Source: an uncultured Clostridia bacterium (lineage in GTDB: Bacteria > Bacillota > Clostridia > TANB77 > CAG-508). Taken from it: a stretch of 64,000 nucleotides of DNA. The DNA lies in contig CALXXE010000010.1 in the NCBI GenBank assembly GCA_944392605.1, positions 1 to 64,000 on the forward strand. The letters are read 5' to 3'. Below the pieces are notes generated by a model. The model made no database searches, was not told the origin of the DNA, and saw nothing but the letters and a program-made list of their open reading frames with translations. This document shows, piece after piece, positions 9,136 to 18,155 of the stretch. Made by a program: the position numbers and the translations under genes. Each line of letters begins with the position of its first letter. Within the stretch, counting starts at the first letter, position 1.

Positions 9136-9930
9136 ATCAAATACTTTCATGTAATATGGCTTTATTTCAGGTAAAAGACTCGCAAGATATATTGTATTAT
9201 AATCTTTATCTTGTATTTTAATATTAGGAAAAGTCCTAATCATTTTTTCATTTCCCCAAGCAGTATTTATAAATTTATCCAAATTTTTATTTTCTTTTAC
9301 TCTGTTATATTTTTCTTCTATCTGAGCTTGATTATATACAGGAATGTTGTGTTCTACAATCATTCTTGTTATAAATTGGTCCTGTGCATAGCACGTCGCA
9401 ACACAGTCTATTGCCAAAAACACGATTAATACTGCAACAATTGTTTTTAGGAGCTTTTTTGAAATCTTTTCTTGTAATTTATTACATAACTGATCTATCT
9501 TAGGATTTACTTTTTTTACCAAGAATACTGTTAAAATGCCCCAAAATATAGAATATAGTAAGCATACTCTACCATTTACATTTAAAATTTTACCTGAATA
9601 ATCCCACCATCTTGTTTCCAAAATACTTTCTGTTAAAAAGCTTATCATATATTCTGTAAAAGTTCCAATTACATATCCACCTAAAAATAAAGTAAAATTA
9701 TTTTTATTAAAATATTGTGCAAATAATATAATAAAAACGGCACCTAATCCATAAATTCCCAAAAAAGGCCCATATAAAAAGCTTTGTCTTGATTCCCATA
9801 TTCCCATTGTGACAATTGCAAATATAGTCTCTATTATATATCCTAAAACACTATAAATAATAAAGTACGTAAAAATTTCCCAAATACTAATTCCTAATAT
9901 CTTGTATTCTAATTTATCAGTTGTTTCCAT
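9127..9930 (-). CDS. CmpB-type putative ABC transporter permease (membrane protein)
   Basis: A 267-residue membrane protein with about five spans in the first 190 residues and a short soluble C-terminal part. It carries the family pattern FLYGPFLGIYGLGAV (about residue 50), ETRWWDYSGKILNVNGRVCLLYS split around residue 115, and FWGILTVFLVKKV. This family is annotated as putative ABC permease from distant similarity; no ATPase is nearby and its role is not established. It is the last gene of a three-gene run with pepF and the amidohydrolase-like gene (9-bp gaps). GGAGAAAAAT precedes the ATG. Confidence 0.75.
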   Translation of the reverse strand: METTDKLEYKILGISIWEIFTYFIIYSVLGYIIETIFAIVTMGIWESRQSFLYGPFLGIYGLGAVFIILFAQYFNKNNFTLFLGGYVIGTFTEYMISFLTESILETRWWDYSGKILNVNGRVCLLYSIFWGILTVFLVKKVNPKIDQLCNKLQEKISKKLLKTIVAVLIVFLAIDCVATCYAQDQFITRMIVEHNIPVYNQAQIEEKYNRVKENKNLDKFINTAWGNEKMIRTFPNIKIQDKDYNTIYLASLLPEIKPYYMKVFDKK

Positions 9931-9939
9931 ATTTTTCTC

Positions 9940-11706
9940 CTAGATTAACTCTTTTAATTTTTCCATCTTTTCATGGTAGAAATTAATTGCATCTTTATAC
10001 ACTTCCTTAGACTCTAAGTCTACGTCTACCATTTTTAATAAATCAATAGACTTTTTAGAACATCCTTGTTTTAACATTTCTATATATTTTCTTACAAAAG
10101 ATTCTCCTTGTTTTAATATTTTAGTTGCAATACTAATTGCTGCTGATATTCCTGTTGCATATTTGTATACATAGAAATCTGAATAAAAATGAGGTATTCT
10201 TGCCCATTCATATTTAATTTTTTCATCTACTATCATATTATTACCAAAATATTCTTTATTTAACTGGTAATAAATATCATTTAAGTCACTAGAAGAAAGT
10301 GTTTCGTTATTTTCTATTTTTTCATGAACTATTTTTTCAAATTCTGCAAACATGGATTGTCTAAACAATGTTGCCCTTATCATTTCTAATAGTTCATATA
10401 TTAATTCTGCTTTTTTTGTTTTATCTTTTTCATGTTCTATTTGATAACTGCTAAGTAATATTTCATTTACAGTTGAAGCAACTTCCGCTGTCATAATTGT
10501 ATAATCTGCATCTATAATTGTCTGGTTTGAACTTGAATAATATGAGTGCATACTATGCCCTAATTCGTGAGCTATCGTACTAACATCTCTTTTACTATTT
10601 ACAAAGTTTAGAAGAACATATGGATGAACACTATATATTCCCATACTATATGCCCCGCCTTTTTTATTTTTTTTGGCAAAAACATCTATCCAATTATTAT
10701 CAAATGCTTCTCTTAGTTTATTACAATATTCTTCACCCATAACAGCTAAAGCGTCTTCTACTTCTTTTCTTGCATTTTCATATGTTATTTCATCTTTTTC
10801 TATTTCAAATGGATTAACATATAAATCATACATATGAAATTCTTGCTTTTTTAATATCTTTTTCTTTAAATCTATAAACTCATGATTTATATTAAGTCCT
10901 TCATGTATAGACTCTATTAATGAGTCATAAACTTTAAGACTTGCATCATCATTTAATACTGCTCTCTCTAAACTAGATTTATATTTTCTAAGTTTTGCAG
11001 ATACACTAGATGCTTTTACGTTTGCTAAATATAGTTCTGTGATTGTGTTTACAAATTTACTATATTGTTCATACATAAGATTAAATGCTTGTTTTCTTAC
11101 ATTCTCATCTTGACTTTTTAGATAAATAGTGTAATTACTTTCTGTTAGTTCTACCTCTTCCCCATTTTCGTTTATAAAATTTCCAAATTTGAACTCTGCA
11201 TTTGTTAAAATGTCAAATGTGTTTTCAGGTGCTGAAAATAGTTCAGAATAGTTTGCAAGTAAATTTTCCTCTTCCTTACTTAATATATGTTCTTTTTCTT
11301 TTAAGATATCCAAAATATCTCTTTTATATCTTTCTAATCTTTCATCTTCAGATAAGTATTTTTCAACAACTCCATTTTTAGCATATGTTATTTCAGGTGT
11401 CATAAAAGAAACCTTTGTACTAAACTCTGTACCTATACTTTCTACTTCTTTATATAACTTAATCCCTTCCTGGTTTGACATATCTAAATTGTAAAATAAC
11501 ATACCATAACCATATAGTCTTTCATATTTTTCTAATGCTTTTTCATATAAACTATAACAATTATAAAGATTGTCTGAAGTTGTACATAGTTTTCCTTGAT
11601 AACTACTAATTCCTTCTAAATCTTCTTCTAATTCTTTTTTAGTCTTATCAAAGTCTTCTCTACTTTCAAAAATTTCTTTTAAGTTCCAATTATATTTAGA
11701 TTCCAT
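9940..11706 (-). CDS. pepF: Oligoendopeptidase F, M3 family metallopeptidase
   Basis: A 588-residue cytoplasmic zinc peptidase close to the usual length of ~600. The zinc motif is AHELGHSMHSYY (HExxH at about residues 377-381), and the downstream motif lies in a segment with TAEVASTVNE. The C-terminus has the RIPHFYSDFYVYKYATG motif typical of PepF for substrate binding. It degrades short peptides of about 7-17 residues. GGAGGAAATT precedes the ATG. It is the middle gene of an apparent operon. Confidence 0.92.
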   Translation of the reverse strand: MESKYNWNLKEIFESREDFDKTKKELEEDLEGISSYQGKLCTTSDNLYNCYSLYEKALEKYERLYGYGMLFYNLDMSNQEGIKLYKEVESIGTEFSTKVSFMTPEITYAKNGVVEKYLSEDERLERYKRDILDILKEKEHILSKEEENLLANYSELFSAPENTFDILTNAEFKFGNFINENGEEVELTESNYTIYLKSQDENVRKQAFNLMYEQYSKFVNTITELYLANVKASSVSAKLRKYKSSLERAVLNDDASLKVYDSLIESIHEGLNINHEFIDLKKKILKKQEFHMYDLYVNPFEIEKDEITYENARKEVEDALAVMGEEYCNKLREAFDNNWIDVFAKKNKKGGAYSMGIYSVHPYVLLNFVNSKRDVSTIAHELGHSMHSYYSSSNQTIIDADYTIMTAEVASTVNEILLSSYQIEHEKDKTKKAELIYELLEMIRATLFRQSMFAEFEKIVHEKIENNETLSSSDLNDIYYQLNKEYFGNNMIVDEKIKYEWARIPHFYSDFYVYKYATGISAAISIATKILKQGESFVRKYIEMLKQGCSKKSIDLLKMVDVDLESKEVYKDAINFYHEKMEKLKELI

Positions 11707-11715
11707 AATTTCCTC

Positions 11716-12369
11716 CTAAAAATTTAATATAAACTCTTCCAAAGCTTTAATTAATCTTTCAATATTATCTAGATTGTCTAAATTTCTATATTTACATGAT
11801 ATCTCTAATTGAATACATGGAATTTTTGTTTCTTCATTTATATATTTACTAATTGTCCTTATACTATCTGCTTTAAAAGTTTTATTTTCTGTAATATTTT
11901 CTATATTATATTTTTTAAAATAACTCTTCAATTTTTCTAATATTTCTATATTATTATTTATATTTTCACCATATGCTGTTCCTAAGTCTATATCAAAACC
12001 ATGTTCATCTTTTGCACCATGAATATCAAGTAAAATTTTTATATCATTTTCTTTTATTATTTTCTTTATTTCTTCCTTATATTCATTATTTTTTATATCA
12101 TAATTTGCATCATCAGAATTATTATATGTTTTATATATTGCAAAACATCCTATTTCTTTTGCAAGAATAGAGGCTATTGCCCCTGTTTGATGTTCTGCTC
12201 CTTTTACTTTTCCTTCTCTTAACTGTTTTATTGTATGTGGGGCAGATAATATAATAGGAATTTTTCCTTTTATTACTTTAAAAGATTTTTCTTTGTTTTC
12301 CAACCTTATTTTTTCTTTACTATATAATTCATCATTAAATTTATTTATTCTTTCTATTAAATTATCCAT
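11716..12369 (-). CDS. N-formylglutamate amidohydrolase-like protein
   Basis: A 217-residue soluble protein resembling the FGase/zinc carboxypeptidase-like fold. Visible metal-site candidates are SAPHT (about residue 42), LLDIHGA (about 113), the DIDLGTA segment and IQLEISCKYR near residue 189. No histidine-utilisation genes are present, so hydrolysis of N-formylglutamate is not implied; amidase or peptidase activity on another substrate is possible. It is the first gene of the operon with pepF, which suggests a role in peptide or amino-acid turnover. AAAGGAGATTT precedes the ATG. Confidence 0.7.
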   Translation of the reverse strand: MDNLIERINKFNDELYSKEKIRLENKEKSFKVIKGKIPIILSAPHTIKQLREGKVKGAEHQTGAIASILAKEIGCFAIYKTYNNSDDANYDIKNNEYKEEIKKIIKENDIKILLDIHGAKDEHGFDIDLGTAYGENINNNIEILEKLKSYFKKYNIENITENKTFKADSIRTISKYINEETKIPCIQLEISCKYRNLDNLDNIERLIKALEEFILNF

Positions 12370-12443
12370 AAATCTCCTTTTGCTTTTTATTTATTAATGT
12401 TTAATATAATTTATCACAAATATATTAATTTTACAATAAGAAA

Positions 12444-12460
12444 AAGAGCTAAATGCTCTT
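12444..12460 (-). terminator. Terminator after the Fic-like gene
   Basis: AGAGC pairs with GCTCT around a 5-base loop (12444-12460); on the minus strand it is followed by a T-run (CTTTTTCTT). It begins next to the stop codon of the Fic-like gene. Confidence 0.6.
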
Positions 12461-13120
12461 TTAAAATTCTATTCCATCAATGCAATTATCATATACCCAT
12501 TTTTTTAAGTCTTCCATTTCATTTGTTTTATAAAAATTAAGTAATTTAGTAAAAAAGTCTTGTTGTTTTTTTACAGGAATTGTTATTATCCCACATCCAT
12601 TCTCTATCATTATTTTATTAGCAAATAACATAGAAGTCCTTTTATTTCCATCAATAAACATTTGTCTTCTCATTCCCCACAGCATAATTGTTATTGCCCT
12701 TTCTGTTTCGTTTTCTATTTTTAAAAGTTCTTCTAATTCTTCTTTTATCTGAGATTCAATAGGAAATGGCGGCTTCCAATCTGTTCCACCTATAGTTACC
12801 GGAGTTGCTCTTAAATCTCCACAATTTATTATTAGATTAGCACCTACAATTTTATTTATTTCTCTTAATATATTAAAATTATTAGAGACGTCCTCATTTT
12901 CTAATATAAAATACCAAGCATGTTTTAAGTTATTTATAGTAACTATTTCATCCATTTTTAGTCCATTTGCATTTCCACCATCCAAAATAGCTTGAGTCTC
13001 TGGGTATGTGACTGCAATTCCCTCTAAATTAGCACTTTTCCAAATGCTATCTACAAGGTTTCTTTTAGCCAAAAATATATTTTGTTCTTTCGTCATATTA
13101 TATTTATTCGTGTATTCCAT
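12461..13120 (-). CDS. Fic/Doc family protein with degenerate active site
   Basis: A 219-residue Fic-fold protein. The N-terminal helix has SANLEG (residues 29-34), matching the inhibitory (S/T)xxxE(G/N) motif of class II Fic proteins. The catalytic loop reads QMFIDGNKRTS (about residue 153), so the His of HxFx(D/E)GN(G/K)R is Gln, while DGNKR is kept as in Doc. Active Fic proteins transfer AMP or other groups from nucleotides to protein hydroxyls, with that His as general base. Its loss suggests reduced, altered or no transferase activity, although the intact frame and inhibitory motif argue for a retained role. No antitoxin gene is adjacent. GGAGGAATAGTA precedes the ATG. Confidence 0.8.
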   Translation of the reverse strand: MEYTNKYNMTKEQNIFLAKRNLVDSIWKSANLEGIAVTYPETQAILDGGNANGLKMDEIVTINNLKHAWYFILENEDVSNNFNILREINKIVGANLIINCGDLRATPVTIGGTDWKPPFPIESQIKEELEELLKIENETERAITIMLWGMRRQMFIDGNKRTSMLFANKIMIENGCGIITIPVKKQQDFFTKLLNFYKTNEMEDLKKWVYDNCIDGIEF

Positions 13121-13206
13121 TACTATTCCTCCATACTTAATTACTTTCCGTTATAATTTTATCACATTTTAATTTTATAAACAACTTTTTTAAGTCCCTG
13201 CTTAAT

Positions 13207-13245
13207 GAAAAAAGTATAAATTTTTTTCAATTTATACTTTTTATA
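13207..13245 (-). terminator. Terminator after spoVFB
   Basis: AAAAGTATAAATT pairs with AATTTATACTTTT around a short T-rich loop just after the spoVFB stop. On the minus strand it is followed by a short T-tract, so it is a plausible intrinsic terminator. Confidence 0.6.
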
Positions 13246-13252
13246 ATCATAT

Positions 13253-13834
13253 TTATAACAAAATCGGACTTATTTGTTCGCTATCTAAGGCAAACTTTAT
13301 AGTCTTTATTAAGTAGTCTTCATCAAATACAATTGACCTTGGTTTTGTTATTGGATTATCCTGTCTAAATGGTACAAAGTAATAATTTCTTCTATTTAAT
13401 AACTTACCAATATTTTCTGCGTTCCCACTTAAACCATTATTAGTTGACGGTGCAATAACAAGTGGTCTATCATTTCTTAAATGTGATTTACAAGCCATTA
13501 CAGCCGGTGTATCTATTATATCTAAAGCAAGTTTTGCCATTGTATTACCTGAGCAAGGAGCAACTACCATTATATCTGTCATTTTCTTTGGTCCAATTGG
13601 TTCTGCTCCTTGTATTGTATGAATTATTTCTTTTCCTGTTATATCTTCTATTTCCTTTATAAAATCTTTAGCTTTTCCAAATTTTGTATCTAAATTATAA
13701 CTATTATAAGACATTATGGGAATAATATCTGCTCCTTCTTTTTCTATCAATTCTTTCATTTTAGGAATTGTCTTTCTAAATGTACAAAATGAGCCTGTAA
13801 GTACAAAACCTATCTTTTTTCCATATAACTCCAA
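13253..13834 (-). CDS. spoVFB: Dipicolinate synthase subunit B
   Basis: A 193-residue flavoprotein-like subunit of dipicolinate synthase, which makes the spore-core compound dipicolinic acid from dihydrodipicolinate in the mother cell. Diagnostic segments are KKIGFVLTGSFCTF at the N-terminus, AEPIGPKKMTDIMVVAPCSGN (positions 90-110), and FVPFRQDNPITKPRS near the C-terminus. Length is normal. The start is a TTG 8 bases after AGGAGG. Subunit A (spoVFA) is not adjacent, unlike in Bacillus where the two are paired. The upstream sequence has a mother-cell-type -10 and a Spo0A-like box. Confidence 0.92.
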   Translation of the reverse strand: MELYGKKIGFVLTGSFCTFRKTIPKMKELIEKEGADIIPIMSYNSYNLDTKFGKAKDFIKEIEDITGKEIIHTIQGAEPIGPKKMTDIMVVAPCSGNTMAKLALDIIDTPAVMACKSHLRNDRPLVIAPSTNNGLSGNAENIGKLLNRRNYYFVPFRQDNPITKPRSIVFDEDYLIKTIKFALDSEQISPILL

Positions 13835-13865
13835 ATAACCTTCCTCCTTTCATATGACCTTTATA

Positions 13866-13895
13866 TATCATATGAAAAAAGGAAATTTTTCGACA
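13866..13895 (-). promoter_or_regulatory. Candidate sporulation promoter region of spoVFB
   Basis: On the minus strand CATATGATA (13866-13874) fits the CATAnnnTA -10 of mother-cell sigma factors (SigE/SigK), placed about 32 bp before the TTG start. TGTCGAA (13889-13895) matches the core Spo0A box. Both are short motifs in AT-rich DNA, so chance is possible. Confidence 0.35.
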
Positions 13896-13932
13896 TTTAT
13901 TTTACGATAACTAAAATATAATTTTTTAATAT

Positions 13933-14268
13933 TTATCTCATTATTTTACTTTCAAAATATCTTTCTTGGAATTCTGTTAAAGCTTTTATTTGTTCATTTG
14001 AATAGTTCTTATCTTCTGGAACAATAATTAGCTTATCATCATCTTCATTAATTCTTCTAATGACTGCAATACATTTTCCTTCAAACTTTTCTATAGGTTC
14101 AAAAACACCTAAAACATAACAATCTAGCTCTTCTCCATCTCCACTTACAGTATTTGGGACATAACCATAATTTACAGTATAAATCATGTCCCAATTAGGG
14201 TGTTTGGAACCCAAAGGTCTATCTATCTTTACTTTTACAGTTTTTCCAATATAATCTTTACTATTCAT
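13933..14268 (-). CDS. Short inorganic pyrophosphatase-like protein
   Basis: A 111-residue protein similar to the core of family I soluble inorganic pyrophosphatases. Visible matches are KIDRPLGSKHP, YTVNYGYVPNT, then DGEELDCYVLGV with the acidic cluster expected for Mg-pyrophosphate binding, and FQERYFES at the end. It is much shorter than the ~175-residue housekeeping enzyme, yet such compact versions are found in clostridia. Its activity is therefore likely but unproven. It lies 24 bp downstream of the methyltransferase gene, perhaps as an operon. AGGGAAAATAT precedes the ATG. Confidence 0.75.
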   Translation of the reverse strand: MNSKDYIGKTVKVKIDRPLGSKHPNWDMIYTVNYGYVPNTVSGDGEELDCYVLGVFEPIEKFEGKCIAVIRRINEDDDKLIIVPEDKNYSNEQIKALTEFQERYFESKIMR

Positions 14269-14292
14269 ATATTTTCCCTCTTATTTTTATAT

Positions 14293-14871
14293 TTATTTTT
14301 TCTTTGCAATCACATTAAATACATGCCAATGTTTTTCCACTCCTAAAGCTGTCCTTCCATTTTTCTCTGCTTCTTTAAAGTTTATTATTTCAAAAGATGA
14401 AAATAATTTTATCACTTCTTCCTTTGTAAAAAATGTCATATTAGGTCTATTAGCCCAAGTATCATTTATACCAAAGAAATTACCTACAAAATAACCATCT
14501 TTAGAAATAGAATTTATAATTTTATTCCATAATTCACTAAAACTTTCTTTACTACAAAAAGATAGGCTAGCATTTGCAACTAATAAATTACACGATTGTA
14601 AAATAATATTACCTTCAAAATCTTGTTTTATAAATTTTAAAGAGTTTTGTTCTTCTTCATTTAAAGAACTCTTTATCATTTTTTCAGTATCTTCTTTATC
14701 AATTGCAATAACTTTCCAACCATTTTTTATTAAAAATACTGTATCTCTACCTGCTCCACAACCCAAATCTATACAAATACCTGGCTCTATTTTCATATCC
14801 ATAAACATTTTTAAATTTTTTGGTATATTAGAATTTTTAGTTTTATCATAATACTCAAAAGCATTTTTCAT
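14293..14871 (-). CDS. Class I SAM-dependent methyltransferase (TehB-like)
   Basis: A 192-residue Rossmann-fold methyltransferase. Motif I is DLGCGAGRD (residues 35-43), the acidic end of strand 2 is in VIAIDKED, and a motif IV-like LLVANASLSFC follows. The pattern and the C-terminal GVEKHWHVFNVIAKK resemble TehB-type enzymes, but the substrate is unknown. I choose the ATG at 14871 because AGGTGAT lies directly upstream; the in-frame GTG at 14880 would overlap that site. It precedes the pyrophosphatase gene by 24 bp. Confidence 0.8.
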   Translation of the reverse strand: MKNAFEYYDKTKNSNIPKNLKMFMDMKIEPGICIDLGCGAGRDTVFLIKNGWKVIAIDKEDTEKMIKSSLNEEEQNSLKFIKQDFEGNIILQSCNLLVANASLSFCSKESFSELWNKIINSISKDGYFVGNFFGINDTWANRPNMTFFTKEEVIKLFSSFEIINFKEAEKNGRTALGVEKHWHVFNVIAKKK

Positions 14872-14939
14872 ATCTATCACCTAATATAGATATATCATAT
14901 TTTAACAATTTTTTAAATAGAATTAAATGGTGAATATTA

Positions 14940-16253
14940 TTGAAAAGGACAAAAAAGTTTTTAATAAATGGCTCTATACTTACTTTAACAGCTCTATTTA
15001 CTAGAAGTATAAGTATGGTATTTAATATTTACGTTTCAAATAAAATAGGTTCAGAAGCAGTAGGTGTATTTTCTCTTGTTATGTCTGTATATATGTTTTT
15101 TATAACACTTGCAACTTCTGGTCTTAGCCTTGCTTGCACATATTTAGTATCAGAACAATTTGCAAAAGGAAATTTCTTAGAAGGTCTAAAAGCTGTTAGA
15201 AGCTGTGTTTTATTTGCAATATTTTTAGGTTTTGGAAGTAGCCTCTTAATAATTCTTTTATCAAATATAATCTCCATTAACTGGTTAAATAATAAAGTCT
15301 CTTCTATTCCATTTTATCTAATTGCAATTGGCCTTCCTTGTATTGCTATATCATCTGTAATAAACGGATATTTCTCAGCTGTAAGAAAAGCATATAAATC
15401 TGCTATTTCTCAAGTTCTAGAACTTGGAGTGAAAATTATAATTAGCATTATTTTATTACAATATTTTTCTTTAAATAGTGTTGAATCTGTATGCATTTGT
15501 TTAATTTTAGCAGATGTAATCTCAGAAGTATTTTCTTGTACATTTTTATTTATATTATATAAAATAGATAGAATCTTTTTTAATAAAAGAACAAAAATAA
15601 CAGGAATAAGTTATAAAAGAAAAATCTTAAATATAACTCTTCCTGTTTCAATAACTTCTTATATACGTTCTGGACTTTCTACTTTAAAAGAATTCATTGT
15701 TCCAAATAGATTAGTTTTATTTGGTTTGCCTTACACATTAGCTTTATCTGAATATGGAAGAATAACTGGAATGGCTCTTCCTGTTATAACATTTCCAACA
15801 GTTTTTATTGGCTCTTTTAGTTCTTTGCTTATACCTGAATTTTCAAGTTTAATGGCTAAAGGTTATAAAAAAAGAATTCTTAGTGTAAGTCACAAAATTT
15901 TTATGATAGCTTCTATATTTTCATTAATTGTAAGTATTATTTGCTTTGTTTTTGCAAATAATTTAAGTTTGGCTATCTTTCAAAATTTAGAATGTGCTAA
16001 ATACATAAGAATCCTTTCTCCTCTGATTTTACTTATGTACCTAGATAACATTATAGATAATATGTTAAAAGGCTTAAATAGACAATTTAAGGTCATGCTA
16101 TGTAATATAGCTGACCTTGTTATAACTATTAGCTTACTATATTTTTTACTTCCCAAGCTTGGTATAACAGGCTTCATTATTTCAATGTATGTAAGTGAAA
16201 TATTTAATTTTACTGTTAGTTATTTAGAACTAAGAAAGGCAAGTACTATATAG
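14940..16253 (+). CDS. MOP-superfamily flippase, SpoVB-like
   Basis: A 437-residue membrane protein with about 12 spans and the N-terminal pattern of polysaccharide/lipid flippases: FLINGSILTLTALFTR, then KIGSEAVGVFSLV and YLVSEQFAKGN. It is closest in look to SpoVB-type proteins (cortex peptidoglycan precursor export) rather than MATE drug pumps. Usual SpoVB length is near 510-530, so about 70 residues may be missing at the C-terminus; the following 335 bp are non-coding and could hold a decayed end. The start is TTG at 14940, six bases after GGTGA. Divergent from the methyltransferase gene. Confidence 0.8.
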   Translation: MKRTKKFLINGSILTLTALFTRSISMVFNIYVSNKIGSEAVGVFSLVMSVYMFFITLATSGLSLACTYLVSEQFAKGNFLEGLKAVRSCVLFAIFLGFGSSLLIILLSNIISINWLNNKVSSIPFYLIAIGLPCIAISSVINGYFSAVRKAYKSAISQVLELGVKIIISIILLQYFSLNSVESVCICLILADVISEVFSCTFLFILYKIDRIFFNKRTKITGISYKRKILNITLPVSITSYIRSGLSTLKEFIVPNRLVLFGLPYTLALSEYGRITGMALPVITFPTVFIGSFSSLLIPEFSSLMAKGYKKRILSVSHKIFMIASIFSLIVSIICFVFANNLSLAIFQNLECAKYIRILSPLILLMYLDNIIDNMLKGLNRQFKVMLCNIADLVITISLLYFLLPKLGITGFIISMYVSEIFNFTVSYLELRKASTI

Positions 16254-16588
16254 AAATTAGCCATATTGCTTCTTATTTAATTATTCGAAAATTCATATTT
16301 AGTATTCGACACTACAAATATAGAATTGGTCAAAAAGAAAAAACGCGGATTACTAAAAGATTCAACGATATCTCCACAATAATCTCTATTATTTCCACAG
16401 GAGTAACAGTATCATTCTCTATGCATACAAAAATTACTACCACTATACCTATTTCTACTTAAATTTTCTGCTTTAGGATATGTTATCTCAATAATCTTTA
16501 ATTACATTATTTCCTATTAGGTATAACAATTGATACTCCTCAAGTATTAAAAGAATATGTTTATTATTTCTAGATAACAAATTTCACC
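16254..16588. other. Gene-free stretch, possibly decayed coding DNA
   Basis: About 335 bp between the flippase and the pilin-like pseudogene. Both strands show short open segments broken by stops (for example a plus-strand piece ending ITIDTPQVLKEYVYYF at about 16520-16574, and a minus-strand piece at about 16270-16450), none with a ribosome site. It may hold the lost C-terminus of the flippase or the end of a second surface gene. I cannot assign it. Confidence 0.4.
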
Positions 16589-17923
16589 TTACTTTACTAC
16601 GAGACACATACGGAATGAACACTCATCAAGTCCGATAGCCACTACCTACATTAAAGTAAAATATCCCCGCATTAGTACCGACCATTAGTTTTACGTCCTC
16701 CACGACTAAAGAATGGACTATAAACATTCACAAAACTTGCAGTATCATTATGCCACTTTTTTGTTTCATATGTTGCATCTCCAATTTTATAATCTACACT
16801 CAAATTTGATCCTGTATATTCTGTTACATATTTTTTATCTGATTCATTTACTAAACTTGCTGCACTATTTAAATCTGTTGATTCTCCTCCTGTATAATAT
16901 GCCGCTACTGATTCAGATCCTCCTCCCGATATGTCATATAGTCCTGTTATGTTCCCTGTACTACTCTGATTCATATTTGCCTTTATATCTCCATTTGCAG
17001 TATTATAGCTGGTGTTTTGCTCTACTTCTATTCCATTTCTTCCATATTTACTTTCTGTTAAATATGCTATTGCTCCCCATTCACTATTTTTTAACATGTG
17101 TGAATTTAAACTAGTAGAATATTCTTTTGCATTTGTATACATATTTCCTATTGCACAATATCTCCAAGAAGTCATACCTGGTTGTACTGCTATTGCTTTA
17201 TCTGTATTTTCTGATAGTAATATATTTCCTATTGTACTACTACTTGTTGTCACATTACTACTATCCACTTTGTTTACTAAACTACTTTCATATTTCCCTA
17301 CCCATATTCCAGGTAATTCGCTATCCCATCCACCATTTTCTACATTATTTGTAAAGGCTGGATGGATTATATATCCCTCATCTGCCTCTGTTTTTGTTGT
17401 TGGTATAAATTTTACGTCTATTGTTCCTCCGTTTTCTGGTGTTCCTGGGGTTATATAATTTATTTTATACTCATATCGTGGTATCCATACAAAATAGCTT
17501 TCTACTCCTTCTATTGTAACTTTTGCATTTGCCCATTGTTTATTTGTTTCATCATAATTGTAACTTGTATTTGTATCATCTGGAACGAATTTATTTCCGT
17601 CCCATTTTACTAGTTCCATATTTTCTTTTATTACTGGTGAATTTACTCCTTTTTCATCATTCCAACTACCATCTGTTGTTCCTATAGAGCCTCCTCCTGT
17701 TGTTCCTCCACTTATCCAATTATTCATAACTTGATTATATTCATCAAGTCTTGCTGCCTCATTTGCTGCTGCATTCTCTGTCTCTGTTTTAGCTCTTTGT
17801 GCTTGAGTTAAGATACCGATTCTCACCTGTTAACATTGCAATGCTAACTCCTGCTAAGATTAGAAGGACTATTATAGTGATTACTAAAGCAATCAAAGTA
17901 ATTCCGTTTGTTTTGTTTTTCAT
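16589..17923 (-). pseudogene. Pilin-type surface protein with FGE/lectin-like domain, frameshifted
   Basis: Starts at the ATG at 17921-17923 after GGAGAG with a prepilin-like signal, NGITLIALVITIIV then LILAGVSIAMLTGEN. An extra C after GAGAAT shifts the frame; the main body continues as GILTQAQRAKTETENA to RGGRKTNG. A second shift (extra C before GGT) and a third (extra T after CGGACT) restore GTNAGIFYFNVGSGYRT and DECSFRMCL before the stop at 16589. The body has FVWIPRYEYKI and the RGG...AG.F...SFR.CL end seen in clostridial surface proteins with a formylglycine-enzyme/lectin-like fold. Three +1 shifts make it a pseudogene as written, or an error-prone region of the assembly. Function in adhesion is inference. 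Confidence 0.75.
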
Positions 17924-18121
17924 TAAAAATCTCTCCTTTTCATTAGTATTTCATTATTTTTTTATCTTTATACTTCTGCCATATAATTATTGATTTTTGT
18001 TCTACGCTATTTTTGTCGTGTTGATGGCAAAAAAATAAAGTCGTAATAATTAATATAATTCTATTTTACCATAGATAGGATATTTGTAAATACCTTTCAA
18101 AAAATTTTAAACTTTTTTAGT

Positions 18122-18155
18122 TTAAAAAAGTCCTAGTTTTAGGACTTTTATTTTT
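18122..18155 (-). terminator. Terminator after the MBL-fold gene
   Basis: AAAAGTCCTA and TAGGACTTTT form a tight hairpin with T-runs on both sides (18122-18155), adjacent to the stop of the minus-strand MBL gene. Confidence 0.75.

Noticed and set aside
12461..13120. Fic/Doc toxin-antitoxin pair
   Set aside because: No small antitoxin gene is adjacent; the inhibitory motif is within the protein.
16713..17458. Open frames on the plus strand over the pilin-like pseudogene
   Set aside because: They lie opposite a clear coding sequence, have no ribosome site and show biased composition of antisense frames.
16589..17923. Diversity-generating retroelement
   Set aside because: No reverse transcriptase or template repeat is present in the window.
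17924..18120. Possible c-di-GMP or other riboswitch upstream of the pilin-like gene
   Set aside because: Segments such as GACAAAAATAGCG look suggestive but I could not build a consistent riboswitch core.
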